Shown in pieces: positions 56,383-64,000 of a stretch of 64,000 nucleotides of DNA; positions within the stretch are counted from its first letter, which is position 1; every line of letters begins with the position of its first letter. Source of the DNA: Streptomyces sp. NRRL WC-3742 (GTDB taxonomy: Bacteria; Actinomycetota; Actinomycetes; Streptomycetales; Streptomycetaceae); NCBI RefSeq assembly GCF_000720635.1, contig NZ_JOCF01000073.1:19175-83174 (forward strand). Reading direction: 5' to 3'. Below the pieces are notes generated by a model that searched no databases, was not told where the DNA came from, and worked only from the letters and a program-made list of their open reading frames with translations. Position numbers and translations under genes: made by a program.

Positions 56383-57807
56383 ATGAGTGCGGACACCACC
56401 AAGTCGCCGCCGACCACCACGGCCCCCTCCCCCCACGGTGGCGACGGCCACCTCAAGGCCGGGCTCAAGAACCGCCACCTGTCGATGATCGCCATCGGCG
56501 GCGTGATCGGCGCGGGCCTGTTCGTCGGCTCCGGCGCGGGCATCGCCTCCACCGGCCCCGGCATCCTGCTCTCCTACACCCTGGCCGGCGTCCTGGTCGT
56601 CCTGGTGATGCGGATGCTCGGCGAGATGGCGGCGGCCGACCCCCAGAGCGGCTCCTTCTCGGCGTACGCGGACCGCGCGCTGGGCCGCTGGGCGGGCTTC
56701 ACCATCGGCTGGCTGTACTGGTTCTTCTGGGTCGTCGTCCTCGCCGTGGAGGCGACCGCCGGAGCCAAGATCCTCCACTCCTGGGTGCCCGGCGTCCCCC
56801 AGTGGGGCTGGGCGCTGATCGTCATGGCCGTGCTGACCGCGACCAACCTCTTCTCCGTCGCCTCCTACGGCGAGTTCGAGTTCTGGTTCGCCGGGATCAA
56901 GGTCGTCGCGATCGCCGCCTTCCTGGTGATCGGCGGACTGGCCGCCTTCGGCCTGCTGCCGGACACCGACCCGGTCGGCCTGACCAACCTCACCGGCCAC
57001 GGCGGCTTCCTGCCGAACGGCATCGGCGCGGTGTTCACCGGCATGCTCACCGTCGTCTTCGCCTTCATGGGCAGCGAGATCGTCACCCTGGCCGCCGGCG
57101 AGTCCGAGGACCCGGAGCGCGCCGTGAGCAAGGCCACCAACAGCGTGATCTGGCGCATCGGCCTCTTCTACCTGGGCTCGATCCTCCTCGTCGTCACCCT
57201 CCTCCCCTGGGACTCCGCCGAGGTGAAGGCCAGCCCGTACGTGGCCGTGCTGGACCACGTGGGCATCCCCCACGCCGGCCAGGTGATGGACGTGATCGTG
57301 CTCACGGCCGTGCTCTCCTGCCTCAACTCCGGGATGTACACCGCCTCCCGGATGGCCTTCTCGCTCGGCCGTCGCGGCGACGCCCCGAAGGCGTTCGCCA
57401 AGGTCACGGACCGCGGCGTCCCCCGGGTCGCGATCCTGGCCTCGGTGGTGTTCGGTTTCGTCGCCGTCTTCTTCAACTACGTGTACCCGGAAACGGTGTT
57501 CGCCTTCCTGCTCAACTCCTCGGGCGCCGTTGCGCTCTTCGTCTGGCTGGTGATCTGCTTCTCCCAGTTGCGGATGCGCCGGATCATCGAGCGGGAGACT
57601 CCGGAGCGACTGACCGTACGGATGTGGCTGTACCCGTACCTGACCTGGACGGCCATCGGCATGATCGGGTTCGTGGTGGCGTACATGTTCACGGACGCGG
57701 ACGGCCGCAAGCAGATGTACCTGTCGCTGGTCGCCGCGGCGATCGTGCTCGCGGCCTCGGCCGTGGTGGGCCGCCGGCGGCGGGTCGCGGTGGCGGCGGA
57801 TTCCTGA
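56383..57807 (+). CDS. Amino acid permease (APC superfamily, GABA/aromatic-type)
   Basis: A 474-aa, roughly 12-helix transporter. The first helix has the APC signature AIGGVIGAGLFVGSG, and the LGEMAAADPQSGSFSAYADRALG loop follows. It resembles GabP/AnsP-type proton symporters; the substrate cannot be read from sequence. A strong hairpin terminator follows at 57831. Confidence 0.92.
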   Translation: MSADTTKSPPTTTAPSPHGGDGHLKAGLKNRHLSMIAIGGVIGAGLFVGSGAGIASTGPGILLSYTLAGVLVVLVMRMLGEMAAADPQSGSFSAYADRALGRWAGFTIGWLYWFFWVVVLAVEATAGAKILHSWVPGVPQWGWALIVMAVLTATNLFSVASYGEFEFWFAGIKVVAIAAFLVIGGLAAFGLLPDTDPVGLTNLTGHGGFLPNGIGAVFTGMLTVVFAFMGSEIVTLAAGESEDPERAVSKATNSVIWRIGLFYLGSILLVVTLLPWDSAEVKASPYVAVLDHVGIPHAGQVMDVIVLTAVLSCLNSGMYTASRMAFSLGRRGDAPKAFAKVTDRGVPRVAILASVVFGFVAVFFNYVYPETVFAFLLNSSGAVALFVWLVICFSQLRMRRIIERETPERLTVRMWLYPYLTWTAIGMIGFVVAYMFTDADGRKQMYLSLVAAAIVLAASAVVGRRRRVAVAADS

Positions 57808-58450
57808 CCCGTCCGCGCCGCTCGGAAACGCCGGGCCCGGGAGCCGTTGCGGAGGCTCCCGGGCCCGGTGCCGTTCCCGCACCTCCTCCGCCCGCGTCAT
57901 CCGCAACCGCGTCGTCACGCTCCGCCGAACTCCGGCCCGCAAACGTGTGAGGCCGCGCACAGCCCGTACGGCGTCCACGATCCTCGATAGTTGCCGCGCC
58001 GGCCGACGCCCCCTCCCGGCCGCCCCGACGGCCCCGCGCGCCCGGCCCGCCGCACCCCGCCCGGCCTGAACAAGCCAGGCCACCGGCCGTCCCGGCACCC
58101 CCTCCCCTCGGCGATGCGAGCGCTGGACCCTCACATTCCCAATTCGGACAATTCACCGCAAAGCTGGCGAAGATCCCTTGTGCGACCGCCGTGCGGCCAC
58201 TACCCGCCGTAGTAGCGAGCGCCTTTGCGACCCGTCCGCCGCCCTGCCAAGAATGTCGGGTCGCCAGGCAGCGCGGCCCGCCCGACCGGCGCCGCGCAGC
58301 CCGCCCGCCCCGCCGCACTCCGCCGGGGCGCCACGGCCGTCCCGTACGGCCGCGCAGGCCCCGCTCACCCGGAGCCCGTGCGATGCCCCGCGCCCCGTTG
58401 CCGTAGGCGCGGACCCGACGGCCCCCGACGGAAAAGGATTGTCCAGCCCC
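57808..58450. other. Intergenic region after the permease gene
   Basis: A 643-bp stretch holding the permease terminator at its left end and the promoter/leader of the secreted transglycosylase-like gene at the right. The leader was examined for a c-di-AMP riboswitch, frequent before such genes, but the conserved core was not found. Confidence 0.5.
57831..57868 (+). terminator. Hairpin terminator of the permease gene
   Basis: A perfect 15-bp GC-rich stem (57831-57845 with 57854-57868) and an 8-nt loop, 24 bp after the stop codon. Confidence 0.85.
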
Positions 58451-59110
58451 ATGCCGCTCAGCCATGCCCGCCGCAACTCCCTGATCACCGGCGTCACCAC
58501 GCTCGTGGTCGCCAGTGCCGCCACCGCCGCCCTCGCCCTCCCGGGCGTCGGCAACTCCACCACCGTCGTCGCCGAGGCCCCCGTGGCCGCCGTGTCGGTG
58601 GACGGGCAGCCGGCCGCCGCCCAGGCCACGGCCGACGCCGCCGCCTCCCAGCAGGCCGCGCAGGACGCCCAGGCCGCCCAAGCCGCTCATGCCCAGGCGC
58701 AGGCCGCCGCCCAGGCGCAGGCCGAGGCCGAGGCGAAGGCCCAGGCTGACGCCAAGGCCAAGGCGGACGCCGACGCCGCCGCCTCCCGCTCCCAGCAGCG
58801 CCAGAACCTCGGCAACGCCTACTCCGGCACCCCGCAGCAGATCGCCGCCCAGATCGTCCCGGCCGGCCAGCTGCAGTGCTTCAGCAACATCGTCTTCCAC
58901 GAGAGCACGTGGAACCCCCTCGCCGTCAACGCCTCCTCCGGCGCGTACGGCCTGGTGCAGGCCCTGCCCGGCTCCAAGATGGCCTCGGCCGGCGCCGACT
59001 GGCGCACCAACCCGGCCACCCAGATCAAGTGGGGCCTGGACTACATGAACTCCCGCTACGGCAGCCCCTGCGCCGCCTGGTCGTTCTGGCAGAACCACCA
59101 CTGGTACTAA
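58451..59110 (+). CDS. Secreted transglycosylase-like (SLT-type) protein
   Basis: A 219-aa protein with an N-terminal signal segment (RRNSLITGVTTLVVASAATAALAL) and an Ala/Gln/Lys-rich, probably coiled-coil region (about 55-115). A C-terminal lytic-transglycosylase-like domain follows, with the catalytic Glu in IVFHESTWNP and SGAYGLVQALPGSKM, ending NHHWY. It probably trims peptidoglycan outside the cell. ATG at 58451 is used although the AAAAGGA site is 12 nt upstream. Confidence 0.85.
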   Translation: MPLSHARRNSLITGVTTLVVASAATAALALPGVGNSTTVVAEAPVAAVSVDGQPAAAQATADAAASQQAAQDAQAAQAAHAQAQAAAQAQAEAEAKAQADAKAKADADAAASRSQQRQNLGNAYSGTPQQIAAQIVPAGQLQCFSNIVFHESTWNPLAVNASSGAYGLVQALPGSKMASAGADWRTNPATQIKWGLDYMNSRYGSPCAAWSFWQNHHWY

Positions 59111-59154
59111 ACGCCGGCTCCCCGCGCCCCTCCTCCCCCGGGGGCCGCGACGCG

Positions 59155-59202
59155 ACTACGCCAGTAGTGGCACTACATCAGTAGTGCCACTACTGGCGTA
59201 GT
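59155..59202. repeat. Perfect 22-bp inverted repeat with 4-nt loop
   Basis: Arms 59155-59176 and 59181-59202 are exact complements around ATCA. The arms are far less GC-rich than the surroundings and contain nested GTAGTG/CACTAC motifs. The element sits 45 bp after the transglycosylase stop, so a terminator is the simplest reading. Confidence 0.85.
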
Positions 59203-59363
59203 GCCGTCCTTCGCGGCCCCCACCGGTTCCACACCTGCCGTGGACACGCCCGGAAGGCCGCGTGAAGATATGGCGCACAGTCGTACGATTTGCCGTCTAT
59301 CACCGCAATTACGCCCCGTCAGGGCTTTGCCACGGTTCGCGCGCCCTCTTACGCTCCGGCGTC

Positions 59364-60368
59364 ATGCCCTCACCCCTCATCAGCGTCGTCGTCCCGGCTT
59401 ATGACCAGCACAAACAGCTCGCCGAGTGCCTGGACTCCCTGCTCGCGCAGACCCTCGACGACGTCGAGGTGATCGTCGTCGCCGACCGCTCCCCCGAGTC
59501 CGGCGCCGACCTCGCCGAGGCGTACGCCGCCCGCCACCCCCGGGTCTCCGTGCTCCGGCTGAACGCGGCCGTCGGCGTCGGGGTCTGCCGCGACGCGGGC
59601 GCGGCCCGGGCGCGCGGCGAGTACCTGCTCTTCCTCGACGCCGACCACCTGCTCCCCCGCGAGGGCCTCGCCGCCCTCGCCGACCGGCTGCTCGAGACCG
59701 GCCCCGTGGACGTGCTGCAGTTCGGCCACACCCGCCGCCACAACGACCGCGACTGGCCCGGCGCCGCCGAAGCCCTGCTCGCCGCCGTCGGCCCCGAGCC
59801 CTTCGCCCCCTTCGACCACCCCGAACTGCTCGGCGCGCCCCCGCTGATCTGGGACCGGCTGATCCGCCGCGGCCACTGGGCGGACCTCGCCCTCACCTTC
59901 CCGGACGGCCGGTACGAGGAGATCCCCGTCGTCCACGCCGCCATGCTCGGCGCGCAGACGGTGGCCGTGCTGCCCCGCGAGTGCGTGCAGCTGCGCCGCC
60001 GCGAGACCGTCCACCCGGCGAGCAGCCCGGGCAGCAGCGTCTTCGACCTCTTCGACCAGTACGAGCGCAGCTTCGCCCTGCTCGAGGAGCAGCCGCACCT
60101 GTACGCGGTGCGCGACGCCCTGTTCGTGCGGATGATCCGGCACTACCTGTTCGTCTTCGACCTCGCCGGCTGCGTCACCCGCGCCGAGCGCCCCCAGTTC
60201 TTCCACCGCGCCGCCGAGCACCACCGCCGCTTCCTCCCGCCCGGCCACCGCAAGCCGGGCGGGCGCGAGGGCATCAAGTTCGCCCTGCTGGCCGGCGGCG
60301 CCTACCCGGCCTTCGAGGTCGCCAAGCTCTCCCACATCGCCAAAGGGGCCCTCACCGGCCGCCGCTGA
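59364..60368 (+). CDS. Family 2 glycosyltransferase
   Basis: A 334-aa GT-A fold transferase: ISVVVPAYDQHKQLAECLDSLLAQ at the N-terminus, the DxD-type LLFLDADHLL, and a later acceptor region. The remainder resembles teichoic-acid or capsule-type transferases. Substrates are unknown. It stands apart from the peptide cluster. Confidence 0.85.
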   Translation: MPSPLISVVVPAYDQHKQLAECLDSLLAQTLDDVEVIVVADRSPESGADLAEAYAARHPRVSVLRLNAAVGVGVCRDAGAARARGEYLLFLDADHLLPREGLAALADRLLETGPVDVLQFGHTRRHNDRDWPGAAEALLAAVGPEPFAPFDHPELLGAPPLIWDRLIRRGHWADLALTFPDGRYEEIPVVHAAMLGAQTVAVLPRECVQLRRRETVHPASSPGSSVFDLFDQYERSFALLEEQPHLYAVRDALFVRMIRHYLFVFDLAGCVTRAERPQFFHRAAEHHRRFLPPGHRKPGGREGIKFALLAGGAYPAFEVAKLSHIAKGALTGRR

Positions 60369-60377
60369 CCCCCCTGG

Positions 60378-61004
60378 TCAGGCGTGCGCCGTGCCGCCGT
60401 CCGCCGCCATCGCGGCCGCGATCCGGCGGTCCCGCTCCCGCTGCACCCCGGCGGGCAGCGGCGGCAGCACGTCCATCCACAGCGGCAGCGTGGAGCCGCG
60501 CAGCTGCATCACCCCGGCGGGCCTGGCGATCAGCCACAGGTGCAGGTGCGCGGCGCCGTCGCCCCAGCGGTTCACGTGCACCCGGCCGACGCCGCCGAGC
60601 GAGGTCACCGCCCGCTCGACGCGCTGGAGCATCGGGCCGAGCGCGGCGGAGAGCTCGCCCGGCAGATCCAGCAGGTCGTGGTGGGCGCGCGGCTGGAGCA
60701 GCAGCGCGGCGGGCAGGCCCGTCGGCTCGTCGGTGCCGCTGAGCCGCCAGTGCTCGTCCGTCCACAGGAAGTCGGAGTCCGGCCGGGCGCACTGCTTGCA
60801 GCTCTCCGGGCCGTCCTCGCCCTGCCGGGGCGGCTCGGGCAGCTCGGGCGCCCGCAGCTCACGGACGGTCATCTCCCCCTCGTACGGGAAGATCTCCCAG
60901 GACGGCGCGCCGTCCTGCGGGAACGGCAGCGGCTCCCCGATCGGCAGCCGGGCGAGGTAGGCGTCGGGGCCGGCCGGGTCTTCGTCAGGGGTCTTGTCGA
61001 TCAT
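60378..61004 (-). CDS. HIT-superfamily (histidine triad) protein
   Basis: A 208-aa protein with the HIT-like motif HLHLWLIARP near residue 155 and a GRVHVNRWGDGAAH segment before it. Two Cys (SCKQC) stand near the middle. HIT proteins hydrolyse or transfer nucleotides. It converges with the glycosyltransferase gene, with 9 bp between stops. Confidence 0.75.
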   Translation of the reverse strand: MIDKTPDEDPAGPDAYLARLPIGEPLPFPQDGAPSWEIFPYEGEMTVRELRAPELPEPPRQGEDGPESCKQCARPDSDFLWTDEHWRLSGTDEPTGLPAALLLQPRAHHDLLDLPGELSAALGPMLQRVERAVTSLGGVGRVHVNRWGDGAAHLHLWLIARPAGVMQLRGSTLPLWMDVLPPLPAGVQRERDRRIAAAMAADGGTAHA

Positions 61005-61115
61005 GACCGCCGACCCTGCCACATCACCCCGCTCGGCGGAACCCCCGTCGCGCCCGATACCCCGCTCCCGCTGCGGCTGGCATGCTCGGAGGTCGCCGAA
61101 CGCCGGAGGTCCCCG

Positions 61116-64000
61116 ATGAGCCGTCCGTCCGCCGTCCCCGGGGCCGCGTTGGCCCGCGAGCTGGCCGCCGTGCTGCGCGGGGAGGTCCGCTTCGGCGCCG
61201 CCGAGCGGGCCGTCTACGGCCAGGACGCCTCCAACTACCGCCACCCGCCGCTCGGCGTGGTCAAGCCCGCCGACCTGGACGACGTGCGCACCGCGATGGC
61301 CCTGTGCCGCGCCCACCGGGTGCCGGTGGTGGCGCGCGGCGCCGGGACGAGCATCGGCGGGCAGGCCGTCGGCCCCGGCGCGGTGGTCCTGGACTTCCGC
61401 CGCCACCTGGGCGCCGTCCTGGCCGTCGACCCCGAGGCCCGCACCGCCCGCGTCCAGCCCGGCACCGTCCTGGACGACCTCCAGCGCGCCGCCCGCCCGT
61501 ACGGGCTGCGCTTCGGTCCGGACCCGTCCACCCACAGCCGCTGCACCCTCGGCGGCATGATCGGCAACGACTCCTGCGGCTCCCACTCCCTCGCCTGGGG
61601 CCGCACCTCCGACCACGTCCAGCAGCTGGAACTGCTGCTCGCCGACGGCACCGAGCTGACGGTCGGCGGCCCGCTCACCGCCGCCGAGCGCGCCGTACTG
61701 CGCGCCCTGCCCGGCCGGGTCGGCCAACTCCACACCCGGCTGCAGGAGTTCACCGACCGCAACCTGGCCGCCATCCGCCAGGGCATGCCCCAACTGCCCC
61801 GCCGCACCTCCGGCTACCCGCTGGACGCACTGCTCCCCGAACGCGGCCACGACCTCGCCCGGGCGCTCACCGGCACCGAAGGCACCTGCGCCCTGCTGCT
61901 CGGCGCCACCGTCCGCCTCGTCGAGGAGCCGCCCGCCCGCGCCCTGGTCGTCGCCGGCTACCCCGACGAGGGCGCCGCCGCCGACGCGATCCCCGCCCTC
62001 CTCCCGCACGGCCCGCTCACCGCCGAGGGCATGGCCGCCGACCTCATCGCCGCCCTCCTCGCGGCCGGCCCCCGCCCACCCGCGCTCGACCGGCTCCCCG
62101 CCGGGGAGTGCTGGCTCTTCCTCGAGGTCGGCGGCGACTCCCCCCTCGCCGCCTACCAGGCCGCCCGCACCCTGGCCGACGCCGTACGGCGCGAACGCGG
62201 GGCCACCGTCTCCCTGGTCACCGACCCGGTCGAGCAGCGCCAACTGTGGGCCGTCCGCGAGGCGGGCGCCGGAATCGTCACCCGTCTGCCCGGCGGCGGG
62301 GAAGCCTGGCCCGGCTGGGAGGACTCCGCCGTCCCGCCCGAGCGCCTCGGCGACTACCTGCGGGCCCTGCGCGCCCTGCTGCGCCGCCACAGCCTGCACG
62401 GCGTCCCGTACGGGCACTTCGGCGACGGCTGCGTCCACCTGCGCATCGACTTCCCCCTGGACGAGCCCCAAGGGGTGCTGGTCTTCCGGGAGTTCCTCGA
62501 ACAGGCTGCCGATCTGGCCGTCTCCTACGGCGGTTCACTCTCCGGCGAGCACGGCGACGGCCAGGCCCGCGCCGAACTGCTGCCTCGCATGTACCCGCCC
62601 GAAGTCATCGCCCTGTTCGGCGAGTTCAAGCGCATCTGGGACGGCGAGAACCTCCTCAACCCCGGCGCCCTGGTCGACCCGCGCCCCCTCGACGCCGACC
62701 TGCGCTTCGTCACCGCCCCCCGCCGCCCGCTCCCCCTGGCCCTGCCCTACGCGCAGGACGCGGGCAGCCTCACCAAGGCCGTCCACCGCTGCGTCGGCGT
62801 CGCCAAGTGCGTCGCCCCCGGCAGCGGAGTGATGTGCCCCAGCTACCTGGCCACCGGCGAGGAACGCCACTCCACCCGCGGCCGCGCCCGCCTCCTCGCC
62901 GAGATGCTGCGCGGCGACCTGGTCACGGGCGGCTGGCGCTCCCCCGAGGTCCGCGAAGCCCTGGACCTCTGCCTCAGCTGCAAGGGCTGTGCGAGCGACT
63001 GCCCGACCCACGTCGACATGGCCACCTACAAGGCCGAGTTCCTCCACCAGCACTACCGGCGCCGCCCCCGCCCGCTCGCCCACTACTCCATGGGCTGGCT
63101 CCCCCTGTGGCTCCGCGCGGCCTCCCTCACCCCCGGCGCCGCCAACATCCTGGCCCACTCCCGCACCGGCGCCCTGCTCAAACGCCTCGCCGGAATCGAC
63201 CCGCGCCGCACCCTGCCCGTCCTGCCCCCCGAACCCTTCACCCGCCGGCACGCCCGCCACCGCGCCACCCACCCGGCCCCACCCGGCGCCCGGCCCGTCC
63301 TCCTCTGGCCGGACACCTTCTCCAACCACCTCCAGCCGCAGGTGCCGCGCTCCGCCGTCCAGGTCCTGGAACACCTGGGCTTCGACGTCCACCTCCCGGC
63401 CGGCCCGGTCTGCTGCGGCCTCACCTGGTACTCCACCGGCCAACTCGGCACCGCACGCCGGGTGTTGCGCCGCAGCCTCCGGGCGGTCGGCGCAGCCGGA
63501 CTCCCGGCCGACACCCCCGTGGTCGGCCTGGACCCGAGCTGCACCGCCGCCCTCCGCGAGGAGGCCCCGAAACTCCTCGGCCCGGCCGCCCACCCCCTGA
63601 CCGAACACCTCCACACCTTCGCCGAATTCCTCGACACCCACGCCCCCGACGCCCCACTCCCCCGGATCCCCGCCACCGCCCTCACCCAGACCCACTGCCA
63701 CCAGCACGCCGTCCTGGGCTCCGACGCCGACCGCAGGATCGAAGCCCGCCTCGGCCTCGCCAACCACGTCCTGGAGCCCGGCTGCTGCGGCCTCGCCGGC
63801 GACTTCGGCTTCACCCGAGGCCACTACGAAGTCTCCCGAGCCATCGCCGAACGCGTCCTCCTCCCCGCCCTCCGCACCGCCGCCCCCGACACCGTCGTCC
63901 TCGCCGACGGCTTCAGCTGCCGCACCCAGATCACCCACCTGGGCCCCGGCCAGCACCCCCTCCACCTCGCCGAACTCATCGCCGGCGCCCTCCCCCCACC
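61116..64000 (+). CDS. FAD-linked oxidase/Fe-S oxidoreductase fusion (GlcD-GlcF-like), truncated by the window edge
   Basis: The open frame runs past the window end. The N-terminal half is a VAO-type FAD-binding dehydrogenase (GAGTSIGGQA, CTLGGMIGNDSCGSHS, SGEHGDGQARAELL). The C-terminal half has two 4Fe-4S motifs (CVGVAKC...CP and CLSCKGCASDCP) and two CCG-domain repeats (CCGLTWYSTG and CCGLAGDFGF). Relatives oxidise D-lactate, glycolate or similar 2-hydroxy acids. ATG at 61116 has a GGAGG site. It is a housekeeping-type gene of the flank. Confidence 0.9.
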   Translation, partial: MSRPSAVPGAALARELAAVLRGEVRFGAAERAVYGQDASNYRHPPLGVVKPADLDDVRTAMALCRAHRVPVVARGAGTSIGGQAVGPGAVVLDFRRHLGAVLAVDPEARTARVQPGTVLDDLQRAARPYGLRFGPDPSTHSRCTLGGMIGNDSCGSHSLAWGRTSDHVQQLELLLADGTELTVGGPLTAAERAVLRALPGRVGQLHTRLQEFTDRNLAAIRQGMPQLPRRTSGYPLDALLPERGHDLARALTGTEGTCALLLGATVRLVEEPPARALVVAGYPDEGAAADAIPALLPHGPLTAEGMAADLIAALLAAGPRPPALDRLPAGECWLFLEVGGDSPLAAYQAARTLADAVRRERGATVSLVTDPVEQRQLWAVREAGAGIVTRLPGGGEAWPGWEDSAVPPERLGDYLRALRALLRRHSLHGVPYGHFGDGCVHLRIDFPLDEPQGVLVFREFLEQAADLAVSYGGSLSGEHGDGQARAELLPRMYPPEVIALFGEFKRIWDGENLLNPGALVDPRPLDADLRFVTAPRRPLPLALPYAQDAGSLTKAVHRCVGVAKCVAPGSGVMCPSYLATGEERHSTRGRARLLAEMLRGDLVTGGWRSPEVREALDLCLSCKGCASDCPTHVDMATYKAEFLHQHYRRRPRPLAHYSMGWLPLWLRAASLTPGAANILAHSRTGALLKRLAGIDPRRTLPVLPPEPFTRRHARHRATHPAPPGARPVLLWPDTFSNHLQPQVPRSAVQVLEHLGFDVHLPAGPVCCGLTWYSTGQLGTARRVLRRSLRAVGAAGLPADTPVVGLDPSCTAALREEAPKLLGPAAHPLTEHLHTFAEFLDTHAPDAPLPRIPATALTQTHCHQHAVLGSDADRRIEARLGLANHVLEPGCCGLAGDFGFTRGHYEVSRAIAERVLLPALRTAAPDTVVLADGFSCRTQITHLGPGQHPLHLAELIAGALPP

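Noticed and set aside
58150..58450. c-di-AMP (ydaO-type) riboswitch before the secreted transglycosylase-like gene
   Set aside because: The location is typical, but the conserved core motifs were not found.

Overview
The window is a 64 kb stretch of very GC-rich DNA with compact, overlapping operons, SARP and LuxR-type regulators, TTA codons in selected genes and heavy use of GTG starts. These traits point to a Streptomyces- or Kitasatospora-like actinomycete. It is dominated by one nonribosomal peptide/type II polyketide gene cluster, read almost entirely leftwards (minus strand) from about 54.6 kb to 7.5 kb. No rRNA, tRNA, CRISPR array or recognisable insertion sequence was seen.

Left flank (1-7.5 kb): the N-terminus of a SARP activator cut by the window edge, an acyl-CoA carboxylase beta/epsilon pair, and on the plus strand an MMPL exporter, an ABC1/UbiB-family kinase-like protein and a small membrane protein. 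Tailoring, export and immunity block (7.5-12.6 kb): a stand-alone TipAS-like drug-binding protein, a cytochrome P450, an unknown 190-aa protein, tryptophan 2,3-dioxygenase and a DrrAB-type ABC exporter. NRPS block (12.6-38.2 kb): an MbtH protein and four NRPS genes. Read by eye, the A-domain codes suggest a stand-alone Ser module (C-A-T-TE), then an assembly line Gly / D-Phe-like / Thr / D-Phe-like / Kyn / Asp-like ending in a thioesterase. Acyl block (38.2-48.9 kb): a DsbA-type isomerase, ketoreductase, two half-site dehydratases, two ACPs, two active ketosynthases, two cysteine-less ketosynthase partners, a double-hotdog protein, an alpha/beta hydrolase and three consecutive DsrE-superfamily proteins. 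This set resembles the highly reducing type II PKS cassettes that make polyene or cinnamoyl acyl groups. Supply and control block (49.1-54.6 kb): IclR regulator, type II thioesterase, malonyl-CoA:ACP transacylase, LuxR-type regulator and a kynurenine-formamidase-like hydrolase. Right flank (55-64 kb): ordinary chromosomal genes (polyprenyl diphosphate synthase, amino-acid permease, transglycosylase-like secreted protein, glycosyltransferase, HIT protein, truncated FAD/Fe-S oxidoreductase).

The parts fit a model of an acylated, kynurenine-containing cyclic (depsi)peptide. Dioxygenase and formamidase make Kyn, the type II PKS makes the acyl cap, the NRPS assembles the peptide, TE releases it, and ABC/MMPL pumps with the TipAS protein handle export or immunity. 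Four to six promoters carry the same array of 7-bp direct repeats at 11-bp spacing, the arrangement SARP activators bind, and one lies in front of the SARP gene itself. Two NRPS genes have matched gaps at the edges of ~97-99 bp identical repeats and are frame-broken as given; this looks like an assembly artefact rather than decay.
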